Of a DNA stretch of 34,082 bases, positions 8,405-16,751 are shown piece after piece; the stretch's first letter is position 1, and each line of letters begins with the position of its first letter. Source of the DNA: Pseudonocardia sp. (GTDB taxonomy: Bacteria > Actinomycetota > Actinomycetes > Mycobacteriales > Pseudonocardiaceae). Position numbers and translations under genes: made by a program. The stretch is from the NCBI GenBank assembly GCA_025465235.1, contig JAODNO010000729.1, positions 1-34,082 of the forward strand, given 5' to 3'. Under the pieces are notes generated by a model, which saw only the letters and a program-made list of their open reading frames with translations, made no database searches and was not told where the DNA came from.

Positions 8405-10036
8405 GTGGACAGCACCCTGCGCCAGCTAGTGGCCGCGGTCGGCGAGCCACTGGTCGACGTGGTGGAGTCGCCCGCAGGGCTCGACGTCCCCGTCACGGGT
8501 CTCGCCATTGTCGATCCCGACGACGAGCCGGACCAGTACTCGGGCCAGCTCGTCCTGGTGATCGGCGCCCGCGGCCATGACGCCGTGGCGATCGTCCGCA
8601 CGCTGGCGCGCGGGCGCGCGGCTGCTGTCGCGGTGAAGGCGGGTGGCGCGGTCGACGAGCTGCGCGCCGCGGCTGCAGGCGCGGGCGTCGCGCTGCTGGT
8701 CGTGCGCCCCGACGTGCGATGGGAACGGCTGGAGTCCCTCGCCAGGGACGTGCTCGACAGCGGCGGCGACACCGGGGAGGGCGGCCCCGGTGAGCTGTTC
8801 TCGCTGGCCCAGACGGTCGCGTTGCTCACGCACGGCATCGTCAGCATCGAGGACACGGCCAGCCGGGTGCTTGCCTACTCCCGCTCCGATAGCGACGCCG
8901 CGCAGGTCGACGAGCTGCGGCGGCTGTCGATCCTGGGCTGGCAGGGGCCGCCGGGCTACCTCCGCATGCTGCGCGAGTGGGGGGTGTTCGACCGGCTGCG
9001 TACGGGCGAGGAGGTGGTGCACGTCGACGAGCACGTCGACCTCGGCATCCGCCGGAGGCTCGCCGTCGGGATCCACGCGGGGCAGCGGCAGCTGGGGACG
9101 ATCTGGGTGCAGGAAGGCGCCACGCCGTTCGCCGAGCGGGCCGCGGATGTCCTCGTCGGCGCGGCTCGAGTGGCGGCAGGCCACCTGATCCGGCGACGCA
9201 GCCGGCAGGCGCCGGATGCGCGGTGGAGCAGGGACCTCGTGGCCGGGCTGCTGGACGGGCGGACGAACCCCGGGCTGGTTGCCGGCATGTTCGGGCTGGA
9301 CGAGCACGGGAGCGCGCTCGTGGTCGCGTTCGCCGTCCGCGACCGCGGCTCGCTTCCAGCGGGTGACCGCGCGACCCACGAGCTGAGCCTGGCCGAGCTC
9401 ACCGACGTCGTCTCGGTGCACGCCGCCACCTACCGCCGGGCCGCGCTCACCGCATCGCACGACGCACGGGTCTACGCCGTGCTGCCCGATGTGCCGCGGG
9501 ACCGGGCCGAGCCCGCGCTGCTCGCGATGTGCGCCGAGGTGGCAGCGATGACACTGCGCCGCACCGGCGTGCGCGTGCAGGCCGGGATCGGGTCGACCGT
9601 GGCCGGACTTGCCGACGTGGCGGCGTCCCGCGGCGAGGCCGACCGGGTGCTGGACGCGATGGCGAGCGGCGCCGAGGACTCCACCGTGGCCGCCTTCGCG
9701 GACCTCCGGGCCGAGGTGCTGCTCAACCAGACCCTCGGGCTGCTGCAGGCGAGCCCGGACCTGCGTGATCCCGCCGTCGCGCTGCTGGTCGGGTACGACC
9801 GGGACCACGGCACCGATCTCGTCGGCTCGGTGGTCGCGTGGCTCGACGCGATGGGTGACGTGCGGGTGGCGGCGCAGCGCCTCACGGTCCACCCCAACAC
9901 GCTGCGGTACCGGGTGCGGCGGGCGGTGGCGGTCAGCGGGCTGCGCCTGGACGACCCCCGGGCCCGGTTGATGCACCATCTGCAGCTGCTCGCTGTTCGA
10001 TCGGACAAGCGCGGGCCGCCATCGTCATCCGGCTGA
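8405..10036 (+). CDS. PucR-type (PutR-like) transcriptional regulator of proline catabolism
   Basis: C-terminal VAAQRLTVHPNTLRYRVRRAVAVSGLRLDDPRARLMHHLQL is a PucR-type HTH; sits between ProDH and P5CDH genes. Start GTG 8405 or ATG 8393. Confidence 0.87.
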   Translation: MDSTLRQLVAAVGEPLVDVVESPAGLDVPVTGLAIVDPDDEPDQYSGQLVLVIGARGHDAVAIVRTLARGRAAAVAVKAGGAVDELRAAAAGAGVALLVVRPDVRWERLESLARDVLDSGGDTGEGGPGELFSLAQTVALLTHGIVSIEDTASRVLAYSRSDSDAAQVDELRRLSILGWQGPPGYLRMLREWGVFDRLRTGEEVVHVDEHVDLGIRRRLAVGIHAGQRQLGTIWVQEGATPFAERAADVLVGAARVAAGHLIRRRSRQAPDARWSRDLVAGLLDGRTNPGLVAGMFGLDEHGSALVVAFAVRDRGSLPAGDRATHELSLAELTDVVSVHAATYRRAALTASHDARVYAVLPDVPRDRAEPALLAMCAEVAAMTLRRTGVRVQAGIGSTVAGLADVAASRGEADRVLDAMASGAEDSTVAAFADLRAEVLLNQTLGLLQASPDLRDPAVALLVGYDRDHGTDLVGSVVAWLDAMGDVRVAAQRLTVHPNTLRYRVRRAVAVSGLRLDDPRARLMHHLQLLAVRSDKRGPPSSSG

Positions 10037-10061
10037 ACGAACCGTCGCGGTCGGTTGGTTC
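10035..10061. promoter_or_regulatory. imperfect inverted repeat upstream of the P5CDH gene
   Basis: GAACGAACCG-N7-CGGTTGGTTC (9/10 arm match) just before a TAGGGT -10-like hexamer at 10064-10069. Confidence 0.35.
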
Positions 10062-10099
10062 CTTAGGGTTCTGGGCACCTGACCCGGGGAGGCTCCGCC

Positions 10100-11725
10100 A
10101 TGGACGCGATCACCAGCACGCCGAACCCGCGCAACGAGGCCGTGCGCGACTACGCACCGGGCTCCCCGGAGCGGGCGAGCCTGCAGGCAGCGCTGGCCGA
10201 GCTGGGTGGGCAGCACCACGACCTGACCGTGACGATCGACGGCCGCCAGCACATGGCGGGCGGCACGCGCATCGACGTCGTCGCCCCGCACGACCATGGC
10301 CACGTGCTGGGCAGCACGGCGAACGCGGGCCACGAGGACGCCAAGGCCGCGATCGAGGCGGCCCTGCGGGCCGGCCCGGCGTGGCGCGCGCTGCCGTTCG
10401 ACGAGCGCGCCGCCGTGCTGCTGCGGGCCGCCGACCTGCTCGCGGGACCGTGGCGCGATCGGCTCAACGCCGCGACGATGCTCGGCCAGTCGAAGACTGC
10501 GGTCCAGGCCGAGATCGACTCCGCATGCGAGCTCGCCGACTTCTGGCGCTTCAACGTGCACTTCGCGCGTCAGATCCACCAGAACCAGCCGAACAGCGGG
10601 ACCGGCGCGTGGAACCGCATGGACTACCGCCCCTTGGAGGGCTTCGTCTACGCGATCACCCCGTTCAACTTCACCGCGATCGCCGGGAACCTGCCCACTG
10701 CGCCCGCGTTGATGGGCAACACCGTGATCTGGAAGCCGTCGCCGACGCAGGGCCTTGCCGCGCACCTGACGATGCGGCTGCTCGAGGAGGCAGGCCTGCC
10801 ACCGGGCGTGATCAACCTGCTCACCGGGGACGGTCGCGACATCTCCGAGGTGCTGCTCGCCGACCGAGCACTCGCCGGCATCCACTTCACCGGCTCGTCG
10901 GCCACCTTCCAGCAGCTGTGGCGGCAGGTCGGGGGGAACATCGGCTCCTACGCCACCTACCCCCGCCTCGTCGGCGAGACCGGCGGCAAGGACTTCGTCG
11001 TCGCCCACCCCTCGGCCGACGTGGACGTGCTGCGCACCGCACTCGTCCGCGGGGCGTTCGAGTACCAGGGCCAGAAGTGCTCGGCCGCCTCCCGCGCGTT
11101 CGTCCCGCGGTCGGTCTGGGCCCGGCTGCGCGACGACCTCGTCGACGAGGTGGAGGCGCTGCCGATGGGGGACGTCACCGACTTCCGCAACTTCCTCGGC
11201 GCCGTGATCGACCGCCGGGCGTTCGACAAGGTGACCGCGGCGCAACAGGCGGCGCGCTCGGATCCCGCGCTGGAGATCGTCGCCGGTGGCACCGCCGACG
11301 ACTCCACCGGCTACTTCGTCCGCCCGACGGTGATCGTCGGCTCGGATCACAACCACGACGTGTTCCGCACCGAGTACTTCGGACCGCTGCTCGCCGTGCA
11401 CGTGTACGACGACGGCGACTTCGAGCAGGTCCTGGAGCACGTCGACCGCGGTGCGCCGTACGGCCTGACGGGTGCGGTGATCGCCAGGGACCGCGCGGCG
11501 GTCGCTCGCGCCACGGAGGCGCTCCGGTTCGCCGCGGGCAACTTCTACGTCAACGACAAGCCGACCGGGGCCGTCGTCGGCCAGCAGCCCTTCGGCGGCG
11601 GCCGCGCGTCGGGCACCAACGACAAGGCGGGCTCGATCTACAACCTGCTGCGCTGGGTGAGTCCCCGCACGATCAAGGAGACGTTCGTGCCCTCGACCAC
11701 GACGGGCTACCCACACCAGGGTTGA
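10100..11725 (+). CDS. pruA: L-glutamate gamma-semialdehyde (P5C) dehydrogenase
   Basis: Full-length ALDH with LVGETGGKDFVVAH, FEYQGQKCSAASRAF, FGGGRASGTNDKAGSIYNLLRWVSPRTIKE; SD ggggagg before ATG. Confidence 0.95.
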   Translation: MDAITSTPNPRNEAVRDYAPGSPERASLQAALAELGGQHHDLTVTIDGRQHMAGGTRIDVVAPHDHGHVLGSTANAGHEDAKAAIEAALRAGPAWRALPFDERAAVLLRAADLLAGPWRDRLNAATMLGQSKTAVQAEIDSACELADFWRFNVHFARQIHQNQPNSGTGAWNRMDYRPLEGFVYAITPFNFTAIAGNLPTAPALMGNTVIWKPSPTQGLAAHLTMRLLEEAGLPPGVINLLTGDGRDISEVLLADRALAGIHFTGSSATFQQLWRQVGGNIGSYATYPRLVGETGGKDFVVAHPSADVDVLRTALVRGAFEYQGQKCSAASRAFVPRSVWARLRDDLVDEVEALPMGDVTDFRNFLGAVIDRRAFDKVTAAQQAARSDPALEIVAGGTADDSTGYFVRPTVIVGSDHNHDVFRTEYFGPLLAVHVYDDGDFEQVLEHVDRGAPYGLTGAVIARDRAAVARATEALRFAAGNFYVNDKPTGAVVGQQPFGGGRASGTNDKAGSIYNLLRWVSPRTIKETFVPSTTTGYPHQG

Positions 11726-11810
11726 CCCATCCGTTACCCCGGCCGGAACATCCCCGTCGCCCCATGTGTTTAGCATGGGACAACTAATTGATTTTTCCTC
11801 GGCGGGAGTG

Positions 11811-14501
11811 GTGGACGTGGCGGCTGTTCAGGAGCGCGGACTGGCGGCGGGAGGTCCGACGCGCGCAGAGCCGGGACCCGGCTACAAGTGGATCGCCATG
11901 TCCAACACGACCCTCGGGTTGCTCATGGCGACGATCAACTCCTCGATCGTGCTGATCGCGCTGCCCGACATCTTCCGCGGCATCGGCCTCGACCCGCTGG
12001 CGGCGGGCAACACGAGCTACCTGCTGTGGATGATCATGGGTTTCCTGGTCGTCACGGCGGTCCTGGTTGTCGGGTTCGGCCGCCTCGGCGACATGTACGG
12101 CCGCGTGCGGATGTACAACCTCGGGTTCGCGATCTTCACCGTCGCGTCGGTGTTGCTCGCCGTCTCGTGGCAGAGCGGCGCCGCGGGGGCTCTGTGGCTC
12201 ATCGGCTGGCGCATCGTCCAGGGCGTCGGCGGCGCGTTCCTGTTCGCCAACTCCAGCGCAATCCTCACCGACGCGTTCCCCGTGCACCAGCGCGGCCTCG
12301 CGCTCGGCATCAACGGCGTCGCGGCGATCGCGGGCTCGTTCATCGGCCTCGTCCTCGGCGGCGTGCTCGCGCCGGTGAACTGGCACCTCGTGTTCCTCGT
12401 GTCCGTGCCGTTCGGGCTCTTCGGCACGTTCTGGGCTTACACCAAGCTGCGCGACACCAGTGTTCGCACCCCCGCGAAGATGGACTGGTGGGGCAACATC
12501 ACGTTCGCGGTCGGCCTGGTCGCGGTGCTGGTGGGCATCACCTACGGCATCCAGCCCTACGGTGGCCACGTCATGGGCTGGACCAGCCCGCTCGTGCTCA
12601 GCTGCATCATCGGCGGAGTCCTCGTCCTGGTGCTTTTCGGGATCATCGAGACCCGGGTGGCGAGCCCGCTGTTCACCTTGTCGCTGTTCAAGATCCGCCG
12701 CTTCACGCTCGGGAACAGCGCCAATCTGCTCGCGTCGCTGGGCCGGGGTGGCCTGCAGTTCGTCCTCATCATCTGGCTGCAGGGCATCTGGCTACCCCTG
12801 CACGGCTACAGCTTCGAGGAGACCCCGTTGTGGGCGGGCATCTACATGCTGCCCATGACAGTCGGCTTCCTCATCGCGGCACCGGTGTCGGGCGTGCTCG
12901 CCGACCGCATGGGCGGGCGCGGGCTGGCCACCGGCGGCATGCTGATCTCGGCCTTGAGCTTCGTGCTGCTGTTGAGCCTGCCGATCAACTTCCCCTACCT
13001 GGGCTTCGCCGCCATCCTGCTGGTCAACGGGCTGGGCATGGGCCTGTTCACCTCGCCCAACCGGGCCGACGTCATGAACAGCCTGCCCGCCGGAGCGCGT
13101 GGCGCGGGCGCCGGCATGACCGCGACCTTCCAGAACTCGGCAATGGTGCTCTCCATCGGCCTGTTCTTCGGCCTCATGATCGCGGGGCTGTCCGAGCTCC
13201 TCCCGACCGTCCTGCAGCAGGGGCTGCTGCAACACGGCGTTCCAGCGGCCGACGCGAGCCGCATCGCCGCGCTGCCGCCCGTGGCCGTGCTGTTCGCCGC
13301 CTTCCTCGGCTACAACCCCGTGCAGCAGCTGCTCGGCGGGGTGCTCGACACGCTGCCACCCGACCAGGCGTCCTTCCTGACCGGGCGCAGCTTCTTCCCG
13401 GAGCTCATCTCCGGGCCGTTCGCCAACGGTCTCACCGTGGCATTCTGGTTCGCGGTCGCGGCCAGCGTCCTTGCCGCGGCCGCCTCCTGGTTCACGGGAG
13501 GGCGCCGCTCGACGGATGTGGCGTCGTCGGTGGGTGCCGAGCTCGCCGCGGTCGGGGGCGAGTCGGGGATGGGACCGACCGAGCTCGTCGCGAGCATTGC
13601 GGCTGAGCGCGACCCGGAATCCGTCCCGAACCGTCCGGTCGCCGGAGTCCTCACCGCGTCCGCAGGCGAGATCCTCGGCCAGGTCCGTACATCAGGCGGC
13701 AGCGCCGTCCCCGACGGCGTCGTGACCGTGACGGACGTGAACGGACGGCAGGTCGCGCGCTCGGGTGTCGACCAGGACGGCCGGTACGCCCTGCGCGGGC
13801 TGCCACGGGGTACCTACATGGCGATCGCCACCTCACCCGGCTTCCGGCCGGATGTGACCGCGATCGTCCTCAACGGCTCGGGCGCGGTGCACCACTTCGC
13901 GCTCAGCGGCGACGGCGCCGTGACGGGAACCGTCCGCTCGGCCAGGAGCGGGGCGCCGCTCGCCCGCGCCATGGTGCTCGCGACGGACTCGACGGGCCGG
14001 GTGGTCGGTAGCACCCGCACGGGCCCTGACGGCGCGTTCGTGCTGCCCGGGGTCCCCGCGGGCCGGACCACGGTGACGGCGAGCGTTCCGGGGCACGTGC
14101 CAGGTGCGGCGGCGGTCCGGGTCGTCCCCGACGTGCCCACCGCCGTCGAGGTGCTGTTGCAGTCGACGGTCGCCGGCCTCACCGGCAGGGTGACCGGGAC
14201 CGACGGTGCGCCGCTGCCGTCCGCGACGGTGGCCGTCACCGACGCCGACGGCAACGCCCTGGCCGTCACCACGACCCGGGCGGATGGAACGTACGCGATC
14301 ACCGGCCTGGAACCGGGCCACTACACCGTCGTGGCCACCGCCCAGGCCGCGTTTCCGGTGCAGCTGCCCTTGGGTGAGCAGGCGCGGGTTGACCTGCGCC
14401 TGGGCAGTCCTGCAGCCCAGCCCGCAGTCGTCCCGTCGGGGTTCAGCGATCCCGCCGCGACGGCCTCCCCGGCACATCCACGGGCGACGCTGTCGCCGTG
14501 A
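11811..14501 (+). CDS. MFS (DHA2-like) transporter with C-terminal carboxypeptidase-regulatory-like repeats
   Basis: N-terminal ~560 aa: DHA2-type MFS (LGDMYGRVRMYNLG, ...GVGGAFLFANSSAIL...). C-terminal ~260 aa: at least three G-x-V-x(n)-P-L-x-A-x-V-x-V-x-D...DGxYxxxGLxxGxYxVxA units. Start ambiguous (GTG 11766/11808/11811/11817). Confidence 0.87.
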   Translation: MDVAAVQERGLAAGGPTRAEPGPGYKWIAMSNTTLGLLMATINSSIVLIALPDIFRGIGLDPLAAGNTSYLLWMIMGFLVVTAVLVVGFGRLGDMYGRVRMYNLGFAIFTVASVLLAVSWQSGAAGALWLIGWRIVQGVGGAFLFANSSAILTDAFPVHQRGLALGINGVAAIAGSFIGLVLGGVLAPVNWHLVFLVSVPFGLFGTFWAYTKLRDTSVRTPAKMDWWGNITFAVGLVAVLVGITYGIQPYGGHVMGWTSPLVLSCIIGGVLVLVLFGIIETRVASPLFTLSLFKIRRFTLGNSANLLASLGRGGLQFVLIIWLQGIWLPLHGYSFEETPLWAGIYMLPMTVGFLIAAPVSGVLADRMGGRGLATGGMLISALSFVLLLSLPINFPYLGFAAILLVNGLGMGLFTSPNRADVMNSLPAGARGAGAGMTATFQNSAMVLSIGLFFGLMIAGLSELLPTVLQQGLLQHGVPAADASRIAALPPVAVLFAAFLGYNPVQQLLGGVLDTLPPDQASFLTGRSFFPELISGPFANGLTVAFWFAVAASVLAAAASWFTGGRRSTDVASSVGAELAAVGGESGMGPTELVASIAAERDPESVPNRPVAGVLTASAGEILGQVRTSGGSAVPDGVVTVTDVNGRQVARSGVDQDGRYALRGLPRGTYMAIATSPGFRPDVTAIVLNGSGAVHHFALSGDGAVTGTVRSARSGAPLARAMVLATDSTGRVVGSTRTGPDGAFVLPGVPAGRTTVTASVPGHVPGAAAVRVVPDVPTAVEVLLQSTVAGLTGRVTGTDGAPLPSATVAVTDADGNALAVTTTRADGTYAITGLEPGHYTVVATAQAAFPVQLPLGEQARVDLRLGSPAAQPAVVPSGFSDPAATASPAHPRATLSP

Positions 14502-15918
14502 CCGTAGGCGTACAGCGCGCCAGCACGTCCCTGACCACCGCGAGACCGCGCTCGAGCTCGGCCCGTCGCGGCTCGGCGTAACCGAGGACGATGCCCGCCC
14601 GGTACGGATCGCCGCCGTGGTGGCGCCCCAGCCCGTCGAGGGTGACGCCGCGGGCGGCGGCCGCGGCGACGACCGACTGCTCCGCAGCTGCCCCCGGGAG
14701 CGGGACGAGGACGTGGGCGCCTGCCGCGTCGCCCTCGAGGATGTGACCGGCCGCCCGCACCGCCACGGCGACGGCGACGCGTCGCTCGGCCAGCTCCCGG
14801 CGCAGCCGCCGCAGGTGACGGCCCAGGTCACCGTGCGCGGCCAGCGCCACGAACACCCGCTGTCCGGCGCAAGTGGGCCGGGCACCGGTGCGGTCCCGGT
14901 GGTCGAGCACGGCGGCGCGCACCGCGGGGGGCGCCACCAGCCAGCCCGCACCGAGGGTCGGGGTCAGCAGTTTGCTGACGGTTCCGAGGTGCGCCACCAC
15001 GTCCGGTCCGAGCGCGGCGAGCAGTGGCAGCGGAGCCACGTCGTAGCGCAGCTCGCCGTCGTAGTCGTCCTCGATCACGAGGAAGTCCTCGGCCCGCGCT
15101 CGCTCCACCAGTGCCATTCGGCGGCCTGCGGACAGCCGCGCCCCGAGCGGGTACTGGTGCGCCGGTGTGCAGTAGACGGCCGCGAGCCCGGGCGGGAGGG
15201 CATCGACCACGAGCCCTGCCCCGTCCACCGGCACCCGGGCGACGGCGATCCCGGCGGCCTGCAGCGCGGCGACAGCCCGCTGGTACCCCGGCTCCTCGAC
15301 GGCCACCCGCGCACCGGCGGGCAGGGTTCGTGCCAGCTCGGCGACGGCAGCGGTGCTGCCCCCGGTGGCGAGCACCTGGGCCGGGTCGACCGGCAGCCCG
15401 CGGTGGCGCAGCAGGTGCTCGACCACTGCGGCGCGGAACGCCGGCAGCCCGACCGGATCCGGTGCCGCGTCCGGTGGTGGGTCGGCTGCCGCGCGCCAGG
15501 CGCGGCGCCAGGCAGCGCGATCGAGCACCTCCAGGCACGGGGTGCCGGCCCGTAGGGAGATCGCACCGTGCTCGCCGTCCCGGTCGGCTTCCGGCGGCGC
15601 GGAGGGCCGGAGGGCGGCGGGTGGTGCGGCAGGAGCGCCGACCACGAACGTGCCCGCTCCGCGCCGTCCCACCGCCCAGCCCTCGGCGAGCAGCTGGTCG
15701 TAGGCGGCCGCGGTGACCGTGCGGCTCACGCCGAGGGTGGCCGCCAGCTCGCGCGTCGACGGCAGCCGGTCCCCCGCGCGAAGGGTGCCCCCCGCGGTGA
15801 CGGCACGCAGCGCGTCGGCGAGCTGCACCGCGAGCGGGCGCTCGCCGTTCCGGTCCAGCAGCAGTGGCGGCAGCTCCACGAGTGGCCTTCCGAACTCGGA
15901 CGGGATTGGCCCTCCCAC
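14443..15918 (-). CDS. MocR-family (GntR wHTH + PLP aminotransferase-like) regulator, PdxR-type
   Basis: N-terminal LRAGDRLPSTRELAATLGVSRTVTAAAYDQLLAEGW; C-terminal aminotransferase fold with VIEDDYDGELRYD and HLGTVSKLLTPTLGAGWLVAP. Exact start uncertain. Confidence 0.9.
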   Translation of the reverse strand: MGGPIPSEFGRPLVELPPLLLDRNGERPLAVQLADALRAVTAGGTLRAGDRLPSTRELAATLGVSRTVTAAAYDQLLAEGWAVGRRGAGTFVVGAPAAPPAALRPSAPPEADRDGEHGAISLRAGTPCLEVLDRAAWRRAWRAAADPPPDAAPDPVGLPAFRAAVVEHLLRHRGLPVDPAQVLATGGSTAAVAELARTLPAGARVAVEEPGYQRAVAALQAAGIAVARVPVDGAGLVVDALPPGLAAVYCTPAHQYPLGARLSAGRRMALVERARAEDFLVIEDDYDGELRYDVAPLPLLAALGPDVVAHLGTVSKLLTPTLGAGWLVAPPAVRAAVLDHRDRTGARPTCAGQRVFVALAAHGDLGRHLRRLRRELAERRVAVAVAVRAAGHILEGDAAGAHVLVPLPGAAAEQSVVAAAAARGVTLDGLGRHHGGDPYRAGIVLGYAEPRRAELERGLAVVRDVLARCTPTVTATASPVDVPGRPSRRDR

Positions 15919-15947
15919 GATGCCACTGTCCGGGCGAGGATGACACC

Positions 15948-16598
15948 GTGAGCCTCTCCCGCACCCGCCGCAGCACCCTCACCCGCCTCCGTGAACGGGC
16001 CCGTACCGACAGTGCCGACCTGCACGCGGTGCTCGACGCCGGGCTGGTGTGCCACCTCGGCCTCGTCCGTGACGGCGCCCCGGTGGTGCTGCCGACGGCC
16101 TACGGACGAATCGGCGACACGGTCTACGTGCACGGCTCGACCGGCGCCGGCTACCTGCGGGTGGCCGACGGCGCCCCGGTCTGCCTGACGGTGACCCACC
16201 TCGACGGAATCGTCTACGCCCGCTCGCTCTTCCACCACTCGATGAACTACCGCAGTGCGGTCGTGCACGGCACCGCGCGGGCTGTCAGCGAGCCGGAGGA
16301 GTGGCTCGACGCGCTGCGCGCCATCGTCGAGCACCTCTCCCCCGGGTCGTGGGAGCACGCGCGGCAGCCGAACCCCCGCGAGCTCGCCGCCACGGCGGTG
16401 TTCGCGATCGGCCTCGACGAGGCCAGCGTCAAGGTGCGCACCGGGCCTCCTGGCGACGACGATGGCGACATCGAGGCGGGCGGCCGGTGGGCCGGCGTCC
16501 TGCCGGTCCATACGGTCTTCGGCGTGCCCGAGTCGAGCCGCACGCTCCCGCCGGACGCCCCGATCCCCGAACACATCACGGACCGTCGGGTGGGCTGA
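15948..16598 (+). CDS. pyridoxamine 5'-phosphate oxidase family / flavin-nucleotide-binding protein
   Basis: CHLGLVRDGAPVVLPTAYGRIGDTVYVHGSTGAGYLR ... ARSLFHHSMNYRSAVVHG; divergent from MocR. Confidence 0.87.
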   Translation: MSLSRTRRSTLTRLRERARTDSADLHAVLDAGLVCHLGLVRDGAPVVLPTAYGRIGDTVYVHGSTGAGYLRVADGAPVCLTVTHLDGIVYARSLFHHSMNYRSAVVHGTARAVSEPEEWLDALRAIVEHLSPGSWEHARQPNPRELAATAVFAIGLDEASVKVRTGPPGDDDGDIEAGGRWAGVLPVHTVFGVPESSRTLPPDAPIPEHITDRRVG

Positions 16599-16751
16599 TC
16601 GCGACCGCGGGAACTCCTCGTGATCGCTCCGAGCCGAACACGATCGATCCGGCGATGGCGCCGAGGTACGCCTGAGGGCGATCACCGATGACGCTCCTGG
16701 TCGCGGAGGGGGCGGGAACCACGGATCCCGGTGCACGTAACCTCGATCCGC

